Assembly (NCBI GenBank): GCA_008729055.1
Contig: SDUX01000004.1
Span: 3,846,172 to 3,910,171, forward strand
Reading direction: 5' to 3'
DNA: 64,000 nucleotides
Origin: Pyropia haitanensis
Lineage: Eukaryota; Rhodophyta; Bangiophyceae; Bangiales; Bangiaceae
The notes beneath the pieces are model-generated. The model did no database searches, had not been told where the DNA came from, and saw only the letters and a list, made by a program, of their open reading frames with translations. A program made the translations under genes and the position numbers. Position 1 is the first letter of the stretch. Every line of letters starts with the position of its first letter. Of this stretch, positions 1 to 10,955 are shown piece after piece.

Positions 1-205
1 CGCCGCCGTCGCTGGCGCGTCGGTCTGGCCCGTTTTTCCCCCACGGCGCATCTTCCACGCCCCCGCCTGGCGTGGCCGTCGACGTTGCTCGTGGGCGGTG
101 CCGGCCGGCCCTCCCCCCCCCCCCCCCCCTCCCCCCGCCTCTCCCCCCACTGCCCCCCCCCCCCAACGCCCCTGTGCTGTCCGTCGTCCACGCCGTGGGG
201 CAGCG
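1..205. other. Left-edge leader of the first gene
   Basis: This is GC-rich sequence with C homopolymers at about 112-172, ending at the ATG at 206. The downstream reading frame is open from base 98, but the only upstream initiator there is GTG, so it is treated as 5' UTR. Any gene to the left lies outside the window. Confidence 0.5.
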
Positions 206-414
206 ATGGCCTTCTCCTCCGCCATTGCCCCGTCGGGCGTGAGGTGGCGCCCGGCGGCGCGGCGCGGCCGGCACGGCCGCCCGCCCGCCGCGGGCGGCCG
301 CCGTGGCGTGGCCGCGGCGGCGGTGCTGGCGCCCGCCGCCCGCGGCCCGCGGATGCAGTCGGACGCGCCCGCGCCGTCGCCGTCGGCCGGCTCCACGTCG
401 GCCACCTACCCGCA

Positions 415-446
<32 letters not shown>

Positions 447-2149
447 CGCCGTCGGCGGCGGCTGCTGGCGCTGCCTCCCCCGCCCCGGCGGCGGCGGGCT
501 CGGCGGCGGCGACGGCGGCGGCGGCGGCCGCCCCCGGCGGTGGCGGCGGCGACGCCCCCCTCCCGCGTGGCCCCGTCCCCCTCACCGACACCCTCTCCTC
601 CATCGCGCCCGACGTGACGCTCAACGCGGTCATTGAGGCGCTCTCCTCGTCGGGCTCCCTCGCCGACGCGCTGCGCGTTGCGGGCGACGCGCGCGCCGCG
701 GGCGTCGGCGTCACGCCCCGCGCGCTCGGCGCGCTCGTCGACGCGGCGGTCGGCGGCGCGGGCCTCCCCGCCCTCCACGCGGTCCTCGCCGCCGCCGCCG
801 CCGCTCGCGACGCGGTCGAGTATGGGGGGTGGGCGGCGTCGAGCGCGCCGCCCGCGGTGGGCGTGCCGGTCCTGTCGCCGCCGCCGACGGCGGAGGTGGC
901 CAAGCAAAAGCGCCGCGCCGCCGCCGCGGCGGCGGCCAAGAAGAAGCGGGGGGAGCGCGCCGCGGCGGCGGCGGCGGCCAAGGACGCCAAGGCGGCGGAG
1001 CGGGAACGCGCGCGGGGGCGGCGGTCGGCCAAGGCGGCGGCGGCGCCCGGTTCGGCGGCGGCCGCCACGCGCACAGCGCCGCCGCCGTCGGCGACCGCCG
1101 CGGTGGCCGCGGCGGCGGGCGCGGGCGCCGCCGCCGTCGTGCGGGTGGCGGGGCGGGCGGCGGCGGGGGTGGGCGCCGCCGCCGCCGCGTCGGCGACCGC
1201 GTCGGCGGCCGAGGCGGCCGCCGCCGAGGCCGACGCTGCCGACGCGGCGGTCGCCGCCGCGGCGGCGCCGCCGCCGGGCGCGGTCATCCTCCCCGAGCTG
1301 CCCGACCAGGGGCGGGCGGGGGAGCTGGTCGCGGGCACCGTCTTTCTCGCCACCACCCTCACCGCGCTCACCGCCGAGGTGCTCGAGCCGCTGCTCGCGC
1401 ACCACGGCGCGAGCGACGCGACGGGGTTTTTGCTGCTGCTCGGCGCCGCCGCCGCGGCGGACCGGTACCTGCGCGGCGGCGCGGCGGGCGCGGCGGTCCT
1501 CGGCGGCCTCCAGCGGCTGCTCGCCGAGGACCCCGTGCGGGAGACGCGCGTCGAGGCGGCCTTCTTCCTCTCTGCCTACGCGCTCGGCCTGCCGTGGATT
1601 TGCTACCGGCCCAACGCGGTGGAGGCGGTGCGCTTCTTCCCGGTGCTCGCGGCGGGGGAGGAGGCGGCCGGTGGCGTGCCGGGCGGCGGCCTCGGCGGGC
1701 CAGGGGAGCTCCCCACCGGCCTCTCCCTGCTCGACCGCTACCTCGTGTGGCTGATGGCGGGCGCGGCGGCCGAGGTGGCGATTGATGGCCGGCTCATCGA
1801 GGCGAACATTGGCCGCGGCCGCGACGTCCTCCGCCGCCTGTCGGGCGTGCCGGGCGCGGATACGGACCCGCCGGTGGCGGCGGCGGGGGCCGACGGCGGC
1901 GGCCGCTCCGCGTCGGCCGCGTCGGCCGCGCGGCGCGCGCGGGAGGACGTGCGGCTGCGGTGGGCAGTGGCGGAGGCGTCGACGCTGCTGACGCGCCACG
2001 GGGCGACGTACGACGGGCTCGTCAACAAGATGCTCGACGGCGCGTCGGCGGGCGAGTGCGCGGCGTTTGTCGAGACGGCGTTGCGCGCGGACCGGGAGGC
2101 GGCCGCGGCCGCGGCGGCCGAGGGGGGGGGAGTCGTGCCGTCGCCGTAG
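206..2149 (+). CDS. Plastid-targeted M41-peptidase-like protein lacking the zinc motif
   Basis: An uninterrupted 647-aa frame. The ATG at 206 starts an Arg/Ala/Ser-rich, acid-poor presequence (MAFSSAIAPSGVRWRPAARR) typical of a plastid transit peptide; residues to about 390 are otherwise low complexity with a Lys/Arg/Ala-rich stretch. The C-terminal ~250 residues are ordinary protein: a hydrophobic pair of segments, then RVEAAFFLSAYALGLP, then LLDRYLVWLMAGAAAE, then a helix ending in YDGLVNKM. This order resembles, from memory, the plastid and cyanobacterial 'ATP-dependent Zn protease' family (Arabidopsis VIR3 / At5g27290 type), where HEAGHFLVAYLLG occupies the same place. Here VEAAF (bases 1550-1564, residues 449-453) replaces HEAGH, so both zinc-binding histidines are missing. 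If the family call is right this is a non-catalytic member. The gene is convergent with the RING ligase. Existence of the gene is secure; the family call is inference. Confidence 0.7.
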
Positions 2150-3894
2150 GGGAGGAGGGGGGGGGGGGGCGATGGCTCGGCGCGGCGGCCGCGTGGCTGC
2201 GACGTTTTTTTTTTTTCTTAAATGTGTGTACGGGTATGCACGACTATCTACGCGCGAGGGGGTGTTTCTCTCATCGGCGCTGGCTTTCATCGCGGTGCGC
2301 CCCGGTGTTCCCGCGCTGGTCTGGTCGGCGTTCCAGCTGGGTCGACCCTGTTGGAACTTGCACAGCGCGCTGTCGCGCTCACCCGATCATCGGCAGTCGG
2401 CCCACGTTGCACGGGCCGAGTGGCACAGTGCGCCGGACGCGTGACAATTTTTTTGAACTTGCTGGACACCAGTCCCGCTGGGGAGGCGTTTTGAACTTTG
2501 AACGAGTGGGAGGCGTTTGAACGAGCAGAGGCCGCGGCGGACGATTGACCTGTGCTGATTGGCCACTTGCGCGCAGCTGGCCACGCCAGCTGAGGAGGTG
2601 CATCCCCGGCTGGCGCCAGCAGCCACGCGCGCGGTGCGCACGACAAGCCGACGCACCAGCGGGCGCGCGCGGCTACCAGCTGGCAGCAGCGGGCAGACAC
2701 CGCGACGGTGCCAGCGGTTGGGCTCGGGGAAGAACGCCCGGCCGACACCAGCGGCGACCCCCGACGCTGACACCAACGCTGTCGGGGCGACAACCGTGGC
2801 TGCCGGCGCCGACTCTTGCGCCGACCGCGTGGTGGTGGACGGTGCCGCGTCCGCAGCGGACGACGGCGACTGTGCCAGCGACCGCTGGTGCGTCATCTGA
2901 GGCGTCATCCCACAGTGGCGTCGCCCACAGGTCCCGCTACAGTGCGTGGGTGGCCTACGCCGCCGCTCGCCAGAGCGAGACCACCCTGGCCACCAACGCC
3001 ACTGTTGCGCGGGGGGCCGGCGCCGACGGCAAGGTGCCTGGGTGCAAGGCCCGTCCCGCGGTCGAGGCGGCAACGCCGACAGCGGGCGGTCGTTTTGGAG
3101 GCGGCGACGGCGACGGCGGCGGCGGCGGCGGCGGCCTGGGCGGGTGGCCCGCCGAGGTGACTGCGACCATCCGGGACGCGGGCGTGACCGCCGCCGACTC
3201 GCCGTCGTGGACGACGCGCTGGGGCTGCAGCGGCTGGTGCCCGCCGTCGAGTACCGCTGGTGGCTCACGCGGTCGCAACGGCGGTGCTCAACGCGGCGGT
3301 GCCGCCCCCGTCTGAGGGGTGTGAGGGGGCGCTGCTGCGGGTGGTCTACGCGGGGGACTCCCCGCGAGGGTGCAAGAGGTGTGAGGGGGAGGCGGGCGGG
3401 GGGGGGGGGGGGACGCGGTCTGCGTGGGTGCACCGCCACGACGAGTGTGACCGCGACGGGGAGAGGCCGCGACCGGCGGCGGGGGCGGGTGGCAGTCACT
3501 GCGCGGGATGGGGCCACGGTGCGGTGGGCAGCTGCGCACAAGGTCAGCGGCTCGTCGAAGCCGACGGCACTCACCAGTGCGCGCTCCGCAAGGCACGGCA
3601 CAACGAAACAAAAAGAAGACGAAGGTCGTGAGTGGAAGCCTCCCGGCAACCGCGGCTGGGCGGCGGCACGCCTCCACCCACGTTGGGGCGCGAGGCGAAC
3701 CTGCCCCCCCCTCCCCCCCCCCCACACCCCCCGCAGCCCCGCGCACCCGCTGGCGCACGCCGCGGCGAAACGCGGCCGCTATCTCTGTGCGTGCCGTCGC
3801 TCCGAGCGGAACGGAGAGGTGGGTACGCCCGGTCTGTGCAACGGGGCGCCCGCCCCAGACCCGCCGCCGCCGCGCCGCGGCCGTGGCGGCCGCC
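2150..3894. other. Intergenic, convergent 3' ends
   Basis: The region holds a 13-base T run near 2204-2216 just after the first stop, then a less GC-rich stretch (about 2220-2560) and CAGC/CGGC-rich sequence to 3900. Open frames here on both strands give Arg/Pro/Gly strings with no recognisable domain. I see no gene. Confidence 0.5.
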
Positions 3895-4054
3895 TCAAGC
3901 GGCGGCGGTGGCGGCGGCGACCGGCAGCGGCGGGCCCGCCCCCGTCGCCGCCTGCGGCCGGCACTGCGCCACCCCGCCCACGGCGCGGTCGGGTGGCGGC
4001 GGCCGGGGTGTAGCAGGGTCGGCGGCGGCGGCGGCGGCAACAGCGGCGGTCGTT

Positions 4055-4088
<34 letters not shown>

Positions 4089-5331
4089 GCGGCGGCAGCG
4101 CGCGGTCGTCTCCCCCCCCCCACCCCACGCCCCCCCCGCGGGCGTCTCGAGCGCCAGCAGCCGCCCCAGCCGCGCGCGGCACACCGGGCACCACGGGCTG
4201 CGGCTGGTGTACATGGCCGCGCAGTCAGCGCACAGGCAGACGTGGCGGCACGGGAGGACGAGCACCGACCGGGGCGCCGACAGGCAGACGACGCAGTCCG
4301 ACTCGGCGGGCGCCTCTGCCGGGGGGGCCGCCCCCACCGCACGCCGCGGCGGTGGGAGGGGGGGCGGGGGGGTGGCGGCCGCGCCGGGCGTGGCGGCTGT
4401 GGCAGCTGCGGCCGCCGCGGTGGCAGCCGCGGGCGGCGGCGGCGGCAGCGGCGGCGGCAGCGGCGGCAGCGGCGGCGGCGGGGACCGGGGCAGCCCCCAG
4501 ACGCGGAGGAGCGGGTAGACCCCCCCCCCCCCCCGCCCCCTCCCCCCCCACGCCCACCGTCTGCAGCGGCGGCGTCAGCGCCCAGCCGCCGCCGGCCGCC
4601 CGCACCACCCCGCACACGGTCGTCTCGTCGGCGAGCCCCGCCGCCGCCGCCCCGCTCGCCGCCGCCGCCACCCGCAGCACCACCGTCACGGCGCCGTCGG
4701 CGGCCGCCACCCCACCGCCGCCGCCGCCGCCGCCGTCCCCACCGCCGCGCGTCGGCCGGCCGCGACGGCCGCGGCGGCCGCGGCGGCGCGGGTGGCGGCC
4801 TGCGGGGCCCCCCCCATGCCGGACCCGACCGCCGCCGCCGCCGCCCCCCGCCGCCGCCACGCGGCGGCGGCGGCACGGAGCGCCGCCTCCGTCAACCCCC
4901 CGCCCGGCGCGGTGACGCACGTGCGGCCGGCCGGCGCGGGCGCAAACGCGGCCGCCGCGACGGCGGCGGCGCCGGGCAGGGCCACCGCGACGGTGCCCGC
5001 GACGCCCGCCGCAAACGAGAAAGACACGCCGTACGTGACGGGCGGGGGGGCGGGCCGTGCCGCCGCCACCGCCGCCGCCGACGATGGCGCTGCCGCCGCG
5101 GCCGACGCGGCGGCGGCGGCGGTGGCGGCGACGACGGCGGCGGCGGCGGCAGCGGCGGCGGGTGGCCGAGGCGGGGGTGACGGCGGCGGCGGCGGCGGCG
5201 GTGGGGGCAGCCGCACCAACTTGAGCGACGGCGGGTGTACGTGCAGCGGCGCCGCGACGGTGCGCGTGTGGGAGAGGCGCACCAGCGGCTGCGGCGCGAC
5301 CGAGCCGGCCGCAAACGTGTCGCCCGCGGCA

Positions 5332-5374
<43 letters not shown>

Positions 5375-5640
5375 CCTCGGTCGGCGCCGCGGGGCGGGGA
5401 GGGTGGAAGAGCAGCAGCGCCGCCCGCCGCCGGCGGTCGCGCCTGGCGGTGCCGCGGGGGCGTCGCTGGCGGGGCGGGGTGGGGGGGGGGGGGGGGGACA
5501 CACCGCTGGCTGGGGGGGGGGGCGGGGAGCCGGGGGGGGGGGGGAGGCACCGTGACGCTGGGGGGGGGGGGCGCTGCCGCTGACGAGGGGGAAGGGGAGG
5601 GGAGGGGCGCGGCGCTAGGTGTGGAGGCCGCGGCGCCCAT
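3895..5640 (-). CDS. N-myristoylated LOG2/MGRN1-type RING E3 ubiquitin ligase (frame broken at homopolymers)
   Basis: The start at 5640 reads MGAAASTPS, a Gly-2 N-myristoylation signal as in plant LOG2/LUL and animal MGRN1 ligases. A DAR2-like region follows (SLKLVRL, then VTYGVSFSFAAG near 5020, then VYPLLRVWGL at 4520). A C3HC4 RING at 4295-4179 has Cys pairs CVVC, CRH, CLCADC and CPVC; its spacing and PCRHVCLC core match this family closely. Polyalanine and polyproline insertions separate the blocks. Three or four frame changes are needed, at G/C runs near 5460-5580, 4680-4740 and 4521-4545, and possibly again after the RING. The stop at 3895 is the most natural end (alanine-rich tail) but is uncertain. 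Expected role: ubiquitin transfer at endomembranes or plasma membrane. Divergent from NDUFAF7. RING and start are secure, the internal structure is not. Confidence 0.8.
4179..4295 (-). other. C3HC4 RING finger of the LOG2/MGRN1-type ligase
   Basis: Zinc ligands in order are C-x2-C-x11-C-x-H-x3-C-x2-C-x10-C-x2-C. The segment is read without interruption in one frame that also contains VYPLLRVWGL upstream. It is the best conserved part of the gene and fixes its identity and strand. Confidence 0.92.
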
Positions 5641-8636
5641 GGTGGGGGGTTTGGGTTACAGCGGGGGAGGGGGGAGGGGGTGGGGGGGGGAAACGCCGCT
5701 GCGCCCACCCGCGGGTAGCGGCGGCTGCGCGTGGCGGTGGCGGGGGTGGTGGTGGTGACGGTGAACGCGGCTACGGCGTCCACGACGGCAACGGCGGCAG
5801 CGGCAGCAGCGGGCAGCGGCGGCGGCACTCGGCGCGGACGCCGTGCCGGCCGCCGGCGACGAGGGGGGGGGGGGGGACCGCCCCTCAAACACCGCGACCG
5901 CCAGCGGCGGCCGCCGCTGCATCGCGGCCGCGGCGGAGCGCGTGCGGGCGGCCGCGGCGGCCCGCTGCCGCCGCGCGGGGCCCCCACGCGCGCCGCCGCC
6001 GGCGGGCGTCTGCCGCCGCCGCGGCAGTGGCGCACCGCGGCGCCCGCGGGGGCCCGCGCGGGCGGCCGCGGCCGGCGGCCGAGCCGGGACGAGCCGGCGG
6101 CACGCGGGGCCGCCCCGGTTTTTTTGGGGGGGGGCGGGCCGCCCCGCCGCGGCGGCCGCCGCCGCCGCCGCGACCGCCGCGGGCGGCTCGGCGGGGCGGG
6201 GCGGACCCGCGTGCGCGACGGGCCGGGCGCGGCGGCGCCGCGCCGGTGTGGCGGCCGGCGGGGCGGCGGCGGTGGCACGCGCGCCGCGCACGGCGGCGTG
6301 TGGCCGCGGCCGACCGGCGTCACGACGCGGCGGGCGACGCGGCGGCCGACGCGGCGGCGGGCGGGCGGCGGGTCGACGCTGGCGCCAGCCGCTGCCGCGC
6401 GGCGGGGCGGGGCGGCCGCGCGCGGCGTGGTGGCGGGCTGGGGCGGCGCGGCGCGGCGGCGCACCGCGGCGGCGACGCGGCACCGACGCGGCGGCTGGCC
6501 GCCGCGTCGCCGTGCCCTGCCCGCAGCGGGTGGGCTGGCCGCACCCAGCCGGCGGCGTGGGTGAGGGGGGGGGGGGGGGGGGGGGGGGGAGGCGCACGGC
6601 GTGGAAGCGCGCGAGGGGGGGAGGCGCCCCGACGCGCGAGGGGGGGCCGCCGGAGCGGCGGGGGGGAGCGCGCCGCCGCCCAACGCCGGCCGCCTCGCTC
6701 GGGACAACCCACGGGCACGCACCGCGGGCGGCCGCCGCGGTCCTGTCCTGCCGCGCGTCGCGCGGTAGGTACCGGCGGTGGCACACGGGGGTGTGCCACG
6801 GCGGCCGCCGCGGGGGAGAGCCACGCACCGCACGCGCCGGGAGCGCACCAGCGCGCACGCAGGGCGGCGCGGCGGCCGCTGGCCGCGCCCTCCGCCTGCC
6901 GCTTGCCGCCCCCTCCCCGCGGCCCTCCCCCTCCCCTCGGCTCGGCCTGGACGTCCACCTGCCCGCCCACCTGCCCGCCCGACCGCCCACCCGCCCGGCC
7001 GTCCCCCAGAGCGCCCGCCCGCCCGCGCGCGCACACCATCCGGGCAGTGTCAGCGGACGCGTCGCCCCCCCTGCGCCCATCACCGCTCCCCCCCCCCCCC
7101 CCCCCCCCCCCCCCCCACCCCACCGCCGCCCACTCGGGCGCCCACGCACTCAGCCCCGCAGCGCCGCGCGCGCGCGCGGTCGCCACGGGCGGCGGGCGCA
7201 GCCCTCGCCACGGGCGTCATCGTCCGGCGGCCGGCGGGGCGGCCGCCGCACGCGGCGGCCGCCCGCCGACGCGCCGTCGGCAGTACCTGCGTCGCCCGCC
7301 CGCGCGCGCCGCCGCCGCCGCCCCCTCCCCACTCCCCCGCCGTCGCCCACACGGGCGGCGGCCCCGCCCGTCGCCGCTACCCACCCCCACCCCCCACCCC
7401 CCCCCCCCCCCCCCCCACCCCGCCCGCCTCCCAGTTGCCGCCTGCCGCCACGCGGCCGCCGCCGCCACCGCCGCCGCCACCGCCGCCGCCGCGCGGCCCC
7501 GCTGCCGCCATCAACGCCACCGCCGCTGGCGTTCCGACCCGGAGGGGGAGGGTCGCCAGCAGGCAGGGCACGGGCGGCGGCGGCGGGGCGCGGGGGGAGG
7601 GGTGAGGGGGCTCGAGGTCGCGCGCGGGGGGCGGCCGGCAGCGCAGCAGGCGCGGGCAGGGGTGGGGGAGAAGGGGTGGGCAGGGTTGGGGCAGGGCCGG
7701 GGTGGCGCGGCGGGTGGGGATAGAGGGGGGGGGGGGGGGGGAAGAAGTGGCGAGCACGGGCTAGACGGTCATCATTGTGCGTGGGGCAGCCAAGGACGGG
7801 GGGCAAAGAGGGGGGGGGGGGGGGAGAACGGCGAGAGAGGAGGACTGACAGAGGTGCGCTCCGGACGGCGGCGGGCACAAGGGCCGGTGTAGAGAGGCGA
7901 CGCGGGAGACGGCGGCTTTACCAGGCGCACCAAGACGGGCAGACAAACGGTGTTGGTAGAAGAGGCGACGCAACAGGCACTTGCGCCATCATCGTAGGGA
8001 CATGGTCGGGACAGGAGCGGGGGCGCGGCACGCAGGTCGAAGGACGGCGCAGGGTGCGCGACGACGGCGGCGGCGTCGACGGCGACGGGCAGTTTGCCCG
8101 AAGTAGCCAGGTGTGGATTCATTAGAGGGTTTTTGTGAGAGCGTTTGTGAGAGCGTTGGTGAGAACAGAGCAAAAATTGCTTACACCTGAGCTATTTTCA
8201 GATGAAAAGATCTCACCAAGTTCTCACCGAACGATCTCACAAAAACTATCTATTGGTCCAGACGGCGATTTCATGCACCTTCACGTACCGTCAACATCCA
8301 CTTTTTATAGGACGCACGCTACTACTAGCGGATCCAATGTTGGTGAACAGCCAGCCATGCGATCAGCCGGATACAGCGGATCGACCAATGGAAAGTTTCC
8401 CCAGACGCTGGGTTACCAAACCTAACTAGACGTCCGTTGGCAGACTTTGGCCAGCGGCGATCCCCGCCCGCGCGCGGCCGACCGCTCTGCCCGCGCGGCC
8501 GCGCCGACCCACCCCCGCCCCCGTCCCGCGCTCCCCCCTTCCGTCCCCCACCTGACTGGCCGGGTGCGCCACCCGCCCCCCCTCGCCCACCCGCCGCCCC
8601 CTCTCCTTTTCCCCCTGCCCGCCGCGGCGGCGCCCC
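5641..8636. other. Long divergent intergenic region
   Basis: About 3 kb between the divergent RING ligase and NDUFAF7. Most is CGG/GCC-rich simple sequence with G runs (6565-6590) and C runs (7087-7116, 7398-7416). All long open frames here are Arg/Pro/Gly/Ala strings with no domain. Around 8100-8440 the composition drops to moderate GC and contains the inverted repeat at 8129-8246. Confidence 0.5.
8129..8246. repeat. Imperfect inverted repeat, MITE-like
   Basis: The left arm (8129-8166) begins GTTTTTGTGAGAGCGTT and ends GGTGAGAAC. The right arm (8220-8246), read on the minus strand, begins GTTTTTGTGAGATCGTT and ends GGTGAGAAC. The left arm carries an extra direct copy of GTGAGAGCGTT. The 53-base centre also contains GTGAG-like words in inverted order. 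The island is far less GC-rich than its surroundings. It could be a short foldback transposon remnant or a transcribed hairpin; no target-site duplication was identified. Confidence 0.6.
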
Positions 8637-8741
8637 ATGTCGGCCGCGACGCGGCTGGCCGCCGCGCGCGTCGGCCGCCTGCCCCGCCGCCGCCACCGCC
8701 CGCCCGCATGGCGCGGCGCGTCCACAGGCGCGCCGCCGCCC

Positions 8742-8792
<51 letters not shown>

Positions 8793-9288
8793 GCCTCGCC
8801 GCCGCCGACGCCGCCAGCCTCGCCGCCGCCGGCACCACCACCCCCGCCGCCGCCGGGGGCGGGCACCCGCGGCACGCCCATTGCCATTGACACGGCGGGG
8901 CTGCTCGGCCGGCGGCCACCGGCGGCGGCGGGGCGGCCGCTCGGCGGCGGCGGCGGCGGGCTCGGCGGCGGCGTCCTCCTCCCCGCCGCCGGCGGGCGGC
9001 CGCTCCCCGCCCCCGGTGGGGCCACCGCCGCCGCCCAGGCGGCCACACCTCCCGCTTCCCCCCCCCCCCCACCCCCCTGTCCGCCCACCTGGCGCGGCTC
9101 ATCCGCCACGCGGGCCCCCTCACCGTCGCGGCGTACATGTCCGAGTGCCTCCTCCACCCCACCCACGGCTACTACACGGGGGGCTCCCCCATCTTTGGGC
9201 CGGCCGGCGACTTTGTCACCGCGCCCGAGGTGTCCCAGGTCATGGGCGAGTGCATCGCCGTTGCCGTTGCCGCGGCGGTGCGGCGGGC

Positions 9289-9319
<31 letters not shown>

Positions 9320-10582
9320 ACTGGCGGCGGCGGCGGTGGGAGCGGCGGCGGCGGCTTGCGGCTGGTGGAGCTGGGCCCCGGCCGCGGCACGCTCGCCGCG
9401 GATGTGACGCGCGGCCTCGCGGCGCTGGGCGTGCGCCTCCGCGGCGTGGCGCTCGTCGAGCCGTCGGCGCCGCTCGCGGCGGCGCAGCGGCGGGCGCTCC
9501 GCCACCTCCCCGCCGCGGGGGTGCCGACGGAATGGTATGGCAGCCTGGCGGCGGTGCCGGCGGCTGCCGACGGCGACGGCGGCACCATCTACGTTGCGCA
9601 CGAGCTCCTCGACGCGCTGCCGGTGCACCAGTTTGTGTGGTCGCCGGGGGGGGGCGGCGGCGGCGGCGGCGGAGGCGGCGGCGGCGGCGGCGGTCGCCGC
9701 CGCCACGGTGGCGGGGGGGGGGACGCCGCGCCGCCCGCGGGGGCCTGGCGGGAGCGCCTCGTCGGGGTGGACCCGCCCGACGCGGCCGCCCCCGCCACCG
9801 GCGCGTCGGGCCTGCGCTTTGTCCTCGCCGCCGGCGAGACGCCCGCCACCGCCGCGTGGCGCACCGCCGGCCCGGGCGCCGCCGCCGCCGCCGCCCCCCA
9901 CACGCCCACCACCGGCGCCGACGCGGCGGCGGCTGCCGCCCCCACCGCCGCCGCCGAGTGGTCACCCGCGGTGGCCGCGACGGGCGCCGACCTGGCCGCC
10001 CGCGTCGCCGCCGAGGCCGGCTCCGCGGCGCTGGTGGTGGACTATGGCCACGACCCGGGCGTGGCGGGCGGGGACCCCCGCGGGCGGGCGGGCGGCTGGA
10101 CCGCCCGCGCGCTCCGGCGGCACGCGGCCGAGGGGCTCCTCGCCGCGCCGGGCGCCGCGGACGTGACCGCCGACGTGCACTTTGGGCACCTCCGCGACGC
10201 GGTGGCGGCCGCCGCGGCCGAGGCGGCGGCGGGCGGCGGCGGCGGCGGCGGCGGCGGCGACCGTGACCGTGACCGTGGCCGAGACCGTGGGCGCGTGCGC
10301 GTGCCGGCCGCGTCTGTGACGCAGGCCGACTGGCTGGCCGCGGCGGGCGCCAAGGAGCGGTTCGAGGCGCTCGGCCGGGCGGTGGTGGCGGCGGGGGGCG
10401 GCCGCCGCGGCGGCGGCGGCGGTGCCGCCGAAGTGGACCGCCGCCTCGCGGCGCTGCAGTCGCAGTACGTGCGCCTGGTGGGGGGGGGGGACGTCGGCGG
10501 CATGGGCGACGCGTACCGCGTGTACGGGTGGGCGCACGAGAGTTTGGGGGGGGGGGGGCTGCTCGGCGTGGACGGCTTGTGA
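8637..10582 (+). CDS. NDUFAF7: NDUFAF7/MidA protein-arginine methyltransferase, mitochondrial complex I assembly
   Basis: The ATG at 8637 opens an Arg-rich, acid-free presequence (MSAATRLAAARVGRLPRRR) suited to mitochondrial import, followed by a Pro/Ala linker. The catalytic domain runs from LARLIRHAGPLTVAAY (about 9086) to the stop. It has the hallmark GDFVTAPEVSQVMGE, the SAM-binding motif I ELGPGRGTL (9368-9394), VAHELLDALPVHQF (about 9595), a late VVDYGHDPG and the C-terminal TQADWLAAAGAKERF. The family (DUF185) methylates an arginine of complex I subunit NDUFS2 during assembly. Presequence and domain are in different frames, with the change at the C run 9058-9070 (an assembly indel or, less likely, an unrecognised intron). 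Glycine and alanine runs enlarge the protein to about 648 aa, against about 440 in animals. Confidence 0.9.
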
Positions 10583-10955
10583 CACGGGGGGGGGGTAGGG
10601 CAGCACCACGGCGCGGCGTGGACCGCCCAGGCAGCGCAAGGCAGCGGCGGCGCCACAACACCAACAGCGGCAAAGCAACAGCGTCGGCCGACGGCCTGGC
10701 AATACGTTCCTATGTGTATGTACTCGGCGCGCAGCTGGCCACGCAGAAAGCAGGCAGCAACCGCGAAACCACGAGCATTCGACCGCCAGGCCTGGACAAC
10801 CTCTCGCAGCACTCTCTTCCCCTCCGTCCCCCCCCCGCGTCCATCGCCCCTCACTCACCTCATCTCACCACCTCGATGTAGAAAACAAGATTGACGAAAC
10901 ACGCGGACCCGTAGTCACACGCGCGTCAGATGGGGGGACGATCGCTGTTCGTGCG
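10583..10955. other. Short convergent intergenic region
   Basis: 373 bp between the stops of NDUFAF7 and CNOT4, with moderate GC and a pyrimidine-rich stretch near 10805-10870. It must hold both 3' UTRs. No gene is seen. Confidence 0.6.

Noticed and set aside
98..205. N-terminal extension of the first gene and other GTG-initiated extensions (15223, 34234, 36168)
   Set aside because: These begin at GTG, not ATG. Eukaryotic initiation at GTG is rare, and each gene has a better ATG downstream.
2545..3315. A 256-residue plus-strand frame in the first convergent gap
   Set aside because: It lacks an ATG-supported start with sensible sequence. Composition is random-like and competing frames of equal length exist on both strands.
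5619..7892. Long plus-strand frames in the 5.6-7.9 kb region
   Set aside because: Arg/Pro/Gly/Ala strings with no conserved motif. They overlap minus-strand frames of the same kind, so they are products of GC-rich simple sequence.
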